NCBI GenBank assembly: GCA_002914805.1
Contig: JXTB01000027.1
Coordinates: 351,375 to 415,374 of the forward strand
Direction: 5' to 3'
Source of the DNA: Parasponia andersonii
Lineage: Eukaryota > Streptophyta > Magnoliopsida > Rosales > Cannabaceae
DNA length: 64,000 nt
Below are positions 22,821-33,543 of this stretch, piece after piece. Position 1 is the first letter of the stretch. Each line of letters opens with the position of its first letter. The notes below the pieces were generated by a model. It was not told the DNA's origin, made no database searches, and saw only the letters and a list, made by a program, of their open reading frames with translations. The translations under genes were made by a program, and so were the position numbers.

Positions 22821-25800
22821 GTGCCGACCATCGTGGACAGGCTAGAGCCGACCCAGGATCAAGAGGAGAAGGAAAAATATCTCAAAAGGGCTGAAGGAAG
22901 GGTGAAGCGCCTGAGGGGGATGGGCCATTCCGTCAACCATTTGATGATGGGAGAAAGCCGCGCCTCTACCGCCCCTATCATTTTCACCCAGCAAAATTTG
23001 ACCACGATACGCTTGCCCCACGATGACCCCTTGGTGATTAAACTGCAAATCGGCTCTGCGTTGGTTGGAAGGGTCCTGGTCGACAGTGGAAACAGCGTCG
23101 ATATCCTATTCCTTAGCATATTCGAAAATATGGGCCTAGATCGAAGCGCACTCAGGCCAACCTGTCAGCCGCTGTTCACTTTCGACAGCACTAAGGTCAA
23201 CCCCTTAGGCATCGTGACCTTGAAGGTCTACACTGCTGAGAGATGCTTGGATGTGGACTGCGTCGTCATTGACTGCCAGTCCTCCTTCAACGTCATCATG
23301 GGAAGGGGATGGATCCATGCCATGCATGGGGTCACTTCCACCCTCCACCAGGTCTTAAGATGTCTATCAAAGGACGGTACCTATACGATAGACATCAAGG
23401 GAGACTAGGCCTCTGCAAGAAAATGCTTTTCAACCACCCTGAGGGGAGCCGACGCGAGTACAAGCGCCTCGACCGGGGACGGATAGCAATCAAAGGACCG
23501 CCTGCCAGCGTACATGAAGTGGATCGAAGAGGAGTCTGACGGTCTGGAATCCACGATTGAGGAGTTAGTAGTGGTCCCTTTGAAAGAGGCAGAACCAGCA
23601 AAGGTGGTTATAATCAGGGCCTTATTGCCCGAGCAGCAGAAGAACGAGATGTTGGGATTCCTAAAGCAGAACGAGGATGTCCTCGCATGGTCCCACGATG
23701 ACATGCCCGGGATAGACCCCACGCACACCTACCACCGGCTGAACATAGACCTCGATTTCCCTTCAGTCATGTAGAAACCCAGAAGGTTCACACCAGAGAA
23801 AAACAGAGCGATCATCAAGGAGGTGGAAAAGCTGCTGGAGAACGGTCTGGTCAGGGAATGTGTGTACCCGTGTTGGGTCTCCAACCCGGTGGTGGTGAAA
23901 AAGAAAAATGGTGACAACCGTATTTGCATAGACTTCATCAACCTGAACAAGGCCCACCTGAAAGATAGCTTCCCCTTACTAAGAATCGATCAAATGGTAG
24001 ATGCGACGGCAGGATTCAACAAAATGAGCTTTTTAGATACCTACTCTGGGTACAACCAAATCCCCCTGTATGCAGAAGACTAGATCCACACGGCTTTTAT
24101 CACAGAGCGTGGTCTGTACTACTACAGGCGTATGCCATTTGGCTTGAAGAACGCGGGAGCAACCTACCAAAGGTTCATGAATAAGATGTTCGCCAGGCTA
24201 CTAGGGAAGACTATGGAAGTCTATATTGATGACATGGTTGTAAAGAGCAGAAAAGATTCAGACCATCTGAGACACCTAGACGAATGTTTTCAGATTCTGA
24301 GGCAATATTGGATGTGTCTGAATCTCAAGAAATGTACGTTTGGGGTGTCCTCTGGTCAATTCCTAGGGCATATCATGAGCAAGAGGGGTATTGAGGCAAA
24401 CCCGACCCAGCTAACCTCGATCGCAAATGTGCAGAGACCTTTGACCATTCGGGAGGTCCAACATCTGGCCGAGTAGATAGCCGCTCTCAGCCGATTCGTC
24501 TCCAAGATGTCCGACCGATGCAAGCTTTTCTTCCAATGCTTGAAGAAAAGCTCTACTGTCATCTGGGGGAAGGAACAGGACATGACACTGACAGATCTCA
24601 AGCTGTATTTGAGTCACCCACCTATCCTGGCTTCCCCAGCAGAGGGGGAGTGCCTGTACGCCTATTTTAGTAGTATCCAAAGTAGCGATCAGTGCTATAC
24701 TGTTCATCGAGGAAGACGGCAAACAGAAACCGGTGTTTTATATAAGCCGCATGCTTCTGGATGCTGAGACGCGATATAGTGTGGCAGAAAAGCTGGTCCT
24801 TGCTCTGGTCAACGGTAAAAAGAAACTCCGATAGTACTTTGAGGCACACTTAGTCACCGTGTATACGGATTTTCCCATCCAAAAAATTTTGGCCAAACCA
24901 GACCTATCAGGACGACTGACCAAGTGGGCCATCGAGCTGGGAATATATAATATCGAGTATCGGCCTCGAGCGGCGAAGAAAGGACAGGTCATGGTGGATT
25001 TTTTGGTAGAAATTGAATCCTTCGACGAGCAACACGACTCGTCTCAGATGTCTCAACTGACAGATCCACGAATGCCTTAGGGTCAGGTATCGGAATAGTC
25101 CTACAGACCCCAACGGGTCTCAGAGTTGAGAAGGCATTGAGGCTCAGCTTCTAGGCGACTAACAATGAGGCAGAGTACGAGGCACTGATGCAAGGCCTAG
25201 AGCTGGCTCTGTACTTCGGAGTGGAGAACATCGCAGTAAAGACTGACTCGTAGTTGATAGCGGGTCAGATCAGAGGAAACTTCAAAGTAAAAGAACCGAG
25301 GTTGCACAGGTACTTCTCCAAGGTAATGGGGGCAAAAGCTCGCTTTAGCAATTTCGATATTGAACCGATTCTCAGGGAGATGAACTAGAGGGCCGACGAG
25401 CTAGTTAAGAGTACATCAATCGAGGGTATGGCCAGAAGCACAGAAGTTCTTCTAGAAGGTGAGAACATGGAGGATCTCCCGTAGACCCCCATACGCAATG
25501 TGTTTGCGACCGGAGCTACTGACGAAGGGTGGATGAAATCCATCACCCAATATTTGACCTTGGGGAACCTGCCCGCAGACCCCCAAAAGCAAGGTTAGTC
25601 AGATTGAATGCTGCCAGGTACTCGATGGTGGGTGAACAACTATACAGGAGATCGACAATGGGTTCGATGCTGCGGTGTATAGGTCCTGTCAAAGTGCAAA
25701 AACTGATGGAGGAAATCCACAAGGGAGTATATGGTAACCACTCTGGCGGACGCAGCCTTGCCTACAAGGCTCTAACGGCCGGATACTTTTGGCCATACAT

Positions 25801-26588
25801 GATGGCAGAGGCAGCCCGATTCGTCAAGAAATGTGATAAATGCCAGAGGTTCGCCCTAATAAAATGCCAGCCCACGGAGGTACTTCATTCGAACATAACT
25901 CCTTGGCCGTTTGCCAAATGGGGTCTGGACATCGTCGGAGAGCTCCCCAGAATTCCATGGAGAAGGAGGTATATCCTGCTAGCCACGGATTACTTCACCA
26001 AATGGGTAGAGGCTGAAGCCTATGCGACCGTTAATAAGGCAGACACGATTAACTTCATCTGGAAGAACATAATCTGTCGATTCGGGATCTTGAAAGAGAT
26101 CCACGCCGATCATGGCACACAGTTCCAAAATGCTAAGCTCAAGGAATTGTGCGAGCTGTATGATATAAGGCTCAGTTTCTCTTCCATGAACTACCCTCAA
26201 AAAGAACTTATAGGAGGCTAAAGGCAAGTGGTTAGAAGAACTGTCGGCCATTGTGTGGGCCCATCGAACCACAGAGCGGAGGTCAATTGGAAGAATGCCA
26301 TTCGCCATGGTCTACGGATCAGAGGCTGTGATCCCAACCGAGGTCGGCCTCCCAACCCTCCTGGAAGAAACAAGAAACATGGCCTTGGTCCACCTGGCTT
26401 CATACCACCAGCAGACTAGGTCCTACTATGCAAAAAAGGTAAGTGCCCGACGATTTAACGCCAGGGATTGGGTCCTGAAAGTTAGAACAGGGAATTCCTC
26501 GAAACTGGACTCCAATTGGATCGGACCCTATGAGGTGATCAAAGCGCTCGACAATGGTNCTCAGCACTTGAAAAAGTATCACGTATAA
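22821..26588 (+). pseudogene. Element 1 pol: protease, RT, RNase H, aRNase H, integrase, broken
   Basis: Domains in order: protease with VLVDSGNSVDILF near 23078; RT 23775-24480 with the YIDD active site intact near 24222; RNase H about 24490-25040; a second, archaeal-type RNase H about 25085-25430 (NNEAEYEAL, then TDS, then NAD-like ADEL); integrase about 25530-26588 with HxxxH...CDKCQRF and HADHGT. The end QHLKKYHV then TAA is shared in position with element 2. The defects are TAGs at 23406, 23773, 24081, 24473, 24833, 25152 and 25251, frameshifts, and four short deletions relative to element 2. These remove the first aRNase H Asp region (about 25060) and the integrase Glu region (about 26203). 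Base 26559 is N. Confidence 0.85.
26559..26559. other. Ambiguous base N at a deletion point
   Basis: The only N I found. About 52 bp present in element 2 at the matching place (about 40227-40281) are missing here, so it may mark an assembly join. Confidence 0.9.
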
Positions 26589-26706
26589 GACACATGCATA
26601 TGATGTAAGACCATGTGAATGCTTATATTATTGAAAAGCTTAAATCCAAAACAGGTCAAGTTCCCTTTTTGCCGTATGGATTCATCTTTTAGATTGCTAT
26701 GGAAAA

Positions 26707-26921
26707 GGGGTCTGCCCGCAGTGGCAGACCCCATGCACTATTCACGTGTGAGACCCATGTGAACGCTTATATTATTAAGAAACTTAATTCCAAATTAAGT
26801 CGGGTCTTATTACGCACAGAAAAAGGTCTGCCCACAGTGGCAGACCCCACGTTTTATTTGCACAGGAAAAAAATCATACCGGGCTGCTACAGAAAAGGGT
26901 CCGCCCACAGTGGCAGACCCC
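26707..26921 (+). repeat. Three repeated hairpins after pol of element 1
   Basis: A short inverted repeat of the form GGTCTGCC, six-base loop, GGCAGACC occurs three times: 26707-26732 (perfect 10-bp stem GGGGTCTGCC), 26825-26846 and about 26898-26921 (one G-T pair). The hairpins lie just past the pol stop and before the tandem arrays. They may be 3' UTR RNA structures; no function is known to me. Confidence 0.75.
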
Positions 26922-26960
26922 ACGCCTCAGTTGCAGACCATACGCACTATTTGTGCAAAA

Positions 26961-27580
26961 AATGATCGTACTATGGGGATCACGTCGCTTATCGACGTCC
27001 CTAGAAAACGTACGAAGAGAAAAGAGCAGTGCAACCAAAAACTTGCCAGCAGACCTCGAAAATGATCGTACTATGGGGATCACGTCGCTTGTCGATGACC
27101 CGAGAAAATGTACGAAGAGGAAAGAGCTGCGCAACCAAAAAGTTGCCAGCAGACCTCAAAAATGATCGTACTATGGGGATCACGTCACTTGTCGACGACC
27201 TGAGAAAACGTACAAAGAGGGAAGAGCTGCGCAACCAAAAACTTGCCAATAGACCTCAAAAAAGATCGTACTATAAGGATCATGTCGCTTGTCAACGACC
27301 CGAGAAAACGTACGAAGAGGAAAGAGCTGCGCAACCAAAAACTTGCCAGCAGACCTCGAAAATGATTGTACTATGGGAATCACATCGTGCAATAAAATGC
27401 TTGCCGATGGCTGAGAAAACGTACGAAGAGGGAGGAACTGTACAACCAAAACTTGCCATCAGACCTCGAAAATGATCGTACTATGGGAATCACATCGTGC
27501 AATAAAATGCTTACCAATGACCCGAGAAAACGTACGAGGAGAAAAGGGGTGCGCAACCCAAAAGCTTGCCAGTAGACCCC
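26961..27580. repeat. Tandem array, 100-bp period, element 1
   Basis: Units begin at 26961, 27061, 27161, 27261, 27361 and then 27471, each starting near AATGATCGTACTATGGGGATCA. Five steps are exactly 100 bp; the last is 110 bp. Element 2 has the matching array. Tandem repeats after pol are known in Tat-lineage elements. Confidence 0.9.
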
Positions 27581-27780
27581 CTAAGGAACATTTTAGCTAT
27601 ACGAAGAGCTAAAGGAAAGCAGGGTCGGGATCCACCCGTTGGAAGTGGACCCTCCCTAAGGAACATTTTAGCTATACGAATGGCTAAAGAAAGGCAGGAT
27701 CAAGATCCATCCGTTAGAAGTGGACCCTCCCTAAGAAACGTTTTAGCTATACAAAGAGCCAAAGGAAAGCAGGCTCTACC
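27581..27780. repeat. Tandem array, 75-bp period, element 1
   Basis: Three units start at 27581, 27656 and 27731 with CTAAGGAACATTTTAGCTATAC and end with AGTGGACCCTCC. The array is unrelated to the 100-bp repeat that it follows directly. Confidence 0.88.
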
Positions 27781-27951
27781 CGGGGGATGGTTTATTTGTG
27801 TATGAGCAGGATGTGAACGGATTTGGAGTCTACCCATTGGAAGTAGTCCAGTACCAGACCAAACGTGAAGACAGAAATTAAGATTAAAGTCTGTTTATTA
27901 TGTGCTAAAAATACAAAGCGCACGGTCAACAGTGATGCACGCTCATAAGCC

Positions 27952-28340
27952 CTATTTACGGGAGGCAGGTCGCGAATGGACTCTTAGGGAGACATCGGAG
28001 TGGTAGTCCCCTGTTTGTTCCCTGTAAGAGCCGAGCCCAGGCCTTCTCCTTTACAACGACGGGTCCAAACAATGGTCGACCAATCCCTGGAGCTGGTTTC
28101 GAGTGCAGTCCCATTTGGGGTCGGAGAAGTCCAGCCACACGCGCGGGTCGAACTCTACCAAAACAAGTCATAATAGAAGTTATACCTCCGTAAAACTGGA
28201 TGAGTCAAAGCTCGCATCCCTATCTCCAGAACTAATCTTAATAGTCATGGCTCGAGGAGGACTCACTAATAGTCCGAAATCATGTCCGTCCGAGTCATCC
28301 ACAATTATTTATACAGACGGCTACAACAAGGTTTAACTTT
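27952..28340 (-). pseudogene. Possible further antisense exon(s), element 1
   Basis: Two reading frames on the - strand are matched in element 2. One (about 28311-28190) is acidic and Ser-rich, with KISSGDRDAS near 28230. The other (28155-27952) contains FDPRVWLDFSDPK and then QGLVDHCLDPSL and ends at the same stop position as in element 2. In this copy a TAA interrupts the second frame. They lie downstream of the stop of the main antisense gene and could be later exons of it or a separate small gene. I could not find a splice junction that joins them in frame. The function is unknown. Confidence 0.4.
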
Positions 28341-28459
28341 ATCCCGGACGCGATCAACAAAGAAAAAGAAAACAGACTAAAGAGAATTGCACTGTTCTTA
28401 TTATTTATACGGAGGGTTACAACGAGGGTCAGCTTTACAAATGTACAAAATTAGGGATC

Positions 28460-31400
28460 CTAATTATCTCCGGCCAGAGGAGCACAGCCAGTTCTGGCGC
28501 TTGGACCAGCCCCGGTGGAGGGTGGCGTACTAGGATTGGATTCATCACTGGATACAATGACCGCACCAGACCTCTCACCAGTTGAGACCCCGAGACCAGG
28601 CTGACCGCCAGGAGCTTCCGAAGTTCAATCTGGCAGACCGAAAATGGGGATAATCTCTTTGGCACCAGAGGCGGATGTAGAGGGCCCGTCTTTTTCCGCA
28701 GCAAGCATCTTCAGCACATCAGCCGAGTATGTGATGCTGATCTCATCCCCAAGATGCTGCATGTAGTGCTTGATGGAATAGTGGTCTCTCTCGATGTCTT
28801 TCTGCTCGTCAAACTGGTCTGGTGTTACCACCTCAGCGTGGCCTTCGAACTCTCTATTCTCCCAGCCAGACCTGTAACTTTCCGCAGAAAGGACATCCAC
28901 CTTCCTCTGGTACCTTATTTTCAGTTTCTCCGCATCCGCCAGCCTATCCTTCAGCGCTGCCAGCCTGAGCTCCACTTACTACTACGATAAGTCGACCAAA
29001 AAAGTGTTAATGCCGGCAAGGTCCTCGCTGTGTTTGCGAGACATCTCCACATGAGCACCCATCAGATTTTTGTGATCCAGGAAGAGATATCGATTTACCT
29101 CGTTGGACAGGTCAAGTCTGCGTTGCAAAGAGTGGGCCTCTAGCTTGGCTTTTGCCTCGGTTTTCCTAGCCTCTTTGGCATCATCAACAGCCCTGTTACG
29201 AGCGACAAAAGCCAGTCCCATTTCTGCCCCCGTGCTCTGCAATTCTTGCTCCTTGACCCTTAGCTCGTTCTGAGCCAGTCTAGTGGCCTCAGATTGAGCA
29301 AGTTTATCAGCCTCCGCCTCGATCAGTCTCGCAGCCAGCTCCTTGCACCTGGTCCTCTCGACACTCAGAGCGTGAGCCACCGCGCTGCTGACCCTCGCCT
29401 CCTCGAGGCTCCGATATAAATCAAAGTCAGACCTCAACTCAGCGAGGGCGGCCTCGCTGCGCTCGGCCAGTGCAGAGCAGGAGCTCAGCTCCTCGGTCAA
29501 ATCCCTGACACGAGAGGAATAGAAACACCAGATGGTGGCCAGCTAAAAGTTAAACAAAAAGAGGGGGTCAACGGCAAGCAAGGATGCTGAAAAACATAGA
29601 AGCAACCGAGTGGACCAAACCTGCGTGAAGGTACGACTGGTTATTAGCTCGACGTTCTCCAAAGAGCGCCTCCAGCTCCGGCTCTACGGCTGGACCCTCT
29701 CTTTGGGCATTGCCTGTACCTGGGGAACACGGCTCTGCCCCGCTAGCCATGAAGGCACCCTCTCCCCCAGCCGGGCATGCCCCCGAAGCAGTGGTAGTAG
29801 GGACGGAGGAAAGCTCGGTGCCAACAAGAGCGCTGTCAGCCATGGCGGGAGGTGGTGCATCTCTTCTTGGTGGGCCGCTGTGCACGGACCTTCTTCTCCT
29901 TAGAAGGGTCAGCATGGCACTGTCGTCATCACTGTCAGACGAGGGGGCAACCCTGCCCCTCTTCTCCGCCCGGCCCTCTTCTTCGTTAGATGAGCCGACC
30001 TCATGGCGCCGCTTTATTGGGACTAGGGGAGAGGAAGATAGCCGAGACTTCAACCTCGGGACCCCCCCACTGAGCTCGGTGATCTCCCCACAGAGGCAAG
30101 TAGCACCCGATTTCGAACCAGAGTCAAGGGTGGATGAGGTTGGTGCAGCAGACCCTCCAGCCAGGCTCAGGGGCATCTCCTCGCCGTATACGGTCCTTGT
30201 GGCAGACGTTCCCCTGGATGGAGGTCTGCCTGCATCAGAGCGGGGACTGCGGGCACTTCATCTCTTGAGGGCACCACGAGATACTGGCTAACGGGTGCCT
30301 TGGGGTGAGCCTTATGTCCCGCAGCTCCCCCCTTGACATGGGAGGGGTCAGCTGATGGGCCCGTCTCAGAACCTGCAAAGAGCAAGTAATATGTTTAGGT
30401 CACGGCCATAATCCGACCCACGAAGCTCAAGGATGCAAAAATGAACCCACCCCTAGCCCTCTTGGGGGCAGCAACTTCCTCCCTGCGGAGCTTGACGCAG
30501 TCCTCGGCCACTAGCCTCACGGCTTCCTCGAGCTCGTGGCTAGATAGGGTCACCAGGTCATTGGAGCCCTCCAATTGGCTCGAAGCTGCAACTTGCCGAC
30601 CCACCATGGCGATTCGATTATGCTCGTCCCGGCGGCATCAGTTCAGGGCAAAGGCATCAAGTCGGCTCCGCAGGTGCTTTGTGATGACCCAGGTATCCAG
30701 AGGGAAGGGAAGGTATGAAACCATCCTGTGCATCATATTCATCACCAAGGGGTTAAGGACAGCCTGGATATGCCGACAGTTCCCAGGAGATCCAAAGATG
30801 ACGATCCCCTCCAGGCCTCTGAGCCACCCTACCGACAAATGCGGCTCGAACTTGTTCTCTTCTGCCGAGGCATACAAGACAAAATAACGTGAGCAATAAC
30901 AGACGAGGAGAACATAGACCCGAAAATCATGACCTAGTACTCACTCTGCAGGAAAGCTGAGGGAATTTGGAAGTGCTCGCCATTCACCCAAGGGGAGCAC
31001 CATGCCCCTCCAACAGCGTATAGCCTACTGTGGGAGTCCCATTGCTTGTCTGACCTCGGCAAGTCCCAGAAGATATGACGTCCCGGTAGCGGTTGGAGGT
31101 AAAAGGTGGGGTAGGAACTCTTCTTGGGGATGAGGGTGAGTTTGTAAGCATAAAAAACCACCTTCAAGTCGATGTGCAGATTATAGAGAACTGACAGGGC
31201 GGAAAGCCCCATCAGAATCATGACCCCGTTTGTGTTTAACTGCATCGGATGGATCCCAGTCAAAGCAAAGAATTGGTGGATCAGAGGAGGAAGATGGAAT
31301 CGTAGCCATTCCAGGTGTTTTCTGCCCAGGATAATAGAGTCTTCGGGGGTAGAGGGACGAAGATACCAGTCCGCAAGGCCTTCGACCATTTGCAGCATCA

Positions 31401-31488
31401 CTCCGCCAGGGAGGCAGAGCTGTCTCCTCAGTGAATCCAACTCTGAATCCATGATGGGGCGCAATTTCTGATCTTGACTCGAGGCCAT
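28460..31488 (-). pseudogene. Element 1 antisense gene, spliced type, now broken
   Basis: Runs opposite to gag-pol. Exons by comparison with element 2: 31488-30945, 30861-30451, 30372-29621 and 29542-28460. The introns are 83, 78 and 78 nt, with GT starts and AG ends. Exon 1 (start MASSQDQ, with WLRFHLPPLIHQFF and LPRSDKQWDSHSRL) resembles the plant 'putative gypsy type transposon' domain (PF04195-like). Exon 3 is Ser-rich with basic patches (KRR, RRRR) and an acidic DSDDD, so a nuclear protein is possible. Exon 4 is a long predicted coiled coil. Defects are two compensating frameshifts in exon 3, a TAG-TAG-TAA cluster at about 28984-28976 and a TGA at 28625. The biochemical role is unknown. 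It is not a shadow of pol, since no sense gene overlaps it. Confidence 0.72.
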
Positions 31489-31610
31489 TGTTCTGGATAC
31501 GATCGAAAGTGCAAAAGTCTCTTGAAAGGGGGAAGTCGGAAACCCTAGGATTTTAAGAGGCTAGAATAATTGAAGATTTTAGTAAAGTAGCAAATGAGCG
31601 TAAGTGCGGT

Positions 31611-31617
31611 TTTTATA
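31611..31617 (-). promoter_or_regulatory. TATA box of the antisense gene, element 1
   Basis: On the - strand CTATAAAAACC lies about 129 bp before the ATG of the antisense gene. Element 2 has the same motif at about 131 bp. A TAGGGTTT telo-box-like word follows in the presumed leader. The antisense gene thus seems to have its own promoter outside the LTR. Confidence 0.6.
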
Positions 31618-31810
31618 GGGGGGAGCCGAAGAGTTTTTCTGGAAAAGTGGAGAGCAAAGGAGACCAAACAGTCGGAACTTCGAAATTTAAAAACATTTCG
31701 TGACATGGGATGGCATGCCTCCGCGTCGACAACGGGGAGCCATGTATATCTCCCAAATTAGAAGAACAGATAAACGATTTCCCCACTTGACGGATACGAA
31801 TCCATCAAAT

Positions 31811-31827
31811 AGGGAAATGGGGGCAGT
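31811..31827 (+). other. Polypurine tract of element 1
   Basis: AGGGAAATGGGGGCAGT directly precedes the 3' LTR. It is the expected plus-strand primer and matches AGAAAAATAGGGGCAGT in element 2. Confidence 0.75.
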
Positions 31828-32655
31828 TATGGGACCCGTTCCCAAATCATATACCACGTGGACAATTAAGTGGCAGAACAGGTCACGAGTAGGGCCCACC
31901 ATCTGACATGTGTCAAGAGTGACTAGCTAAAAGCCACATGAGCCGCACATGATACCACATCGGCCATTGGGCTGCCCGAGGTTAGGGCCGAGCCCATCCC
32001 AGACCCTGGATGGACTCGGCCTAGTCCGATTCTTACCTCGATAGCTGGGGGGTCGAAAGCCCCAAGGGTCTTCTACCAGAATACAATGGAAAGCAACTCA
32101 CAGCTCCAAACTCAGACAGAGCATTTAATGCGATCCTGAGTAGGTGTGCGCAGGGGGCAAGCCGTCCTGACAGAACGACAATTTGTCCAAATCTCGCCCC
32201 TGACAGACTCGAGCTATAGGAGACGGCGGAAACTAGGCTATAGCGATACAGAGGAGATCAGGTAATCTCGGCCCGTGACCTCTGGAAAAATCTTTGAGAA
32301 AAAAGGTACTCAGTCCTGAGATTGAGAACCGGATGGTTCACAATCTCAGGACTATATATACATGAGCCATACGTTCCCGAGAGGGGCATGTATGCATACA
32401 AAAAAGAAGTATATAAAAAAGCTTATGAGCAAGAAACAAATATATACTCATATAAAACTAAATCCTTGCTACCCTGAATCAAAGAAAGACCACTGACTTA
32501 AGCATCGGAGAGTCTTTGCAGGTGGCCACCCCTGCCTCTCCGACCCTGTCTAGAGTTCAGAACACTTTGGGATAGCGAGGACACGTGGACAGTTAGAGAA
32601 TACAGCATCAGCGGTTCAGAGACACGTGGAAAGCTGGTGAGAAACCGCTCCAACA
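31828..32655 (+). repeat. 3' LTR of element 1
   Basis: 828 bp from TATGGGACCCG to CTCCAACA, followed by the target duplication CAAAT. It pairs with 20355-21188. Confidence 0.9.
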
Positions 32656-32660
32656 CAAAT

Positions 32661-33183
32661 GACTTGCATCGAAGGTGGAAAAGAGAAAAACAAAATACAT
32701 GTAAAACAAATTTCCCAAAAGCTTGTGACAGTTGTCTTTATCACTTTCATAAAAGCTAAAAAATAAAAGGAAGATCAAATTGCAGCTCTCTTCTCTTGTT
32801 TTAGGAAAAAAAAAAAACAATTTCTCTCTAGCATTTCTTCGTACTAAAGAATGCACTTTTATAAATATATATCAATGTGTACCAACTGAAAATGACAGCC
32901 ACAAACTTCCATTATAAAAGAAATAAACAATAAGAAGATGCACAAAACTTTAGACCAATACCAATATCTTGCGCTACCTTATATATTTATATGGTTCAGA
33001 TTATACAAACCTAAGCCTAACAGAGAAATACAATGGACAAACAACGCAGCATGATTATCTAAACAAAAAGAAATAAAAAACAAATCAAATAATAGGGAAA
33101 GGTGGAAAACTACGATTTACCAGATTAGAAAGAACAATAAATAAAAATTAAAATAAAAAAGAGAGAAAGAAATAGAGACAAAC
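32661..33183. other. Flank between element 1 and the possible gene start
   Basis: AT-rich with no independent feature. If the gene start at 33.2 kb is real, this would be intron. Confidence 0.4.
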
Positions 33184-33543
33184 CTTTGCAATTGAATCTA
33201 ACATGCTATAAAGCAGAGCTGTTGAGAAAAAGTATAGGGTGAGTCGTTGGAAGCTTCGATAACAGCTTAGCAGGAAAAAAAAAAAAAGTTAGCAGAAAAA
33301 ATTAGCAAAGCTACAATGGTGGAAGAGAAGGAGAGAGAGAGAGAGATACCTGAAACTTTGAGAGCCAAAGCCTTTATGCTCACGTTGCCTAGAAGAGATG
33401 GACAGAGGTGTGAGAGGGGAAGAAAGGCGCACGAAAAAGAGATACTGATCTGATCTGGGCTTATGGTGAGTGAGGTCGCATGAGAGAGTGTTCTGGGGCA
33501 AAAAAGGTAACTTAATCCTTTCTTGCGCCTCCAGTGATATAGA
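33184..33543 (-). other. Possible 5' end of an interrupted host gene
   Basis: Reading the - strand, a TATA-like CTATATCAC (about 33543-33536) is followed by a pyrimidine-rich leader ending at a donor TTTCAG|GTATCT (33350/33349). A 131-nt intron ends in TTCTCAACAG, then comes a 35-nt exon (33218-33184) with an ATG at 33204 followed by seven codons and a donor AAAG|GTTTGT. This is the layout of a plant gene with an intron in its leader. Element 1 sits about 530 bp further downstream. I could not find later exons beyond it, so this may be a fragment or a chance pattern. Confidence 0.3.

Larger units (their letters stand above)
20355..32655 (+). mobile_element. Element 1: Tat/Retand-like Ty3/gypsy retrotransposon, complete but inactive
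   Basis: A 12.3-kb element bounded by LTRs and a perfect target duplication CAAAT (20350-20354 and 32656-32660). The order is 5' LTR, primer site, gag, pol (protease, RT, RNase H, second RNase H, integrase), tandem-repeat region, antisense gene, polypurine tract, 3' LTR. The CHHC-type gag finger, dual RNase H, post-pol tandem repeats and antisense gene together fit the Tat lineage (Retand and Grande are relatives with such features). All coding regions are broken. The LTRs differ at roughly one site in ten over the first 175 bp by my count, less further in, so the insertion is not recent. Confidence 0.9.

Noticed and set aside
29610-30291. Plus-strand open frames across the antisense gene region of element 1
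   Set aside because: They are not conserved in element 2 as frames, whereas the minus-strand frames are, with matching introns and stops.
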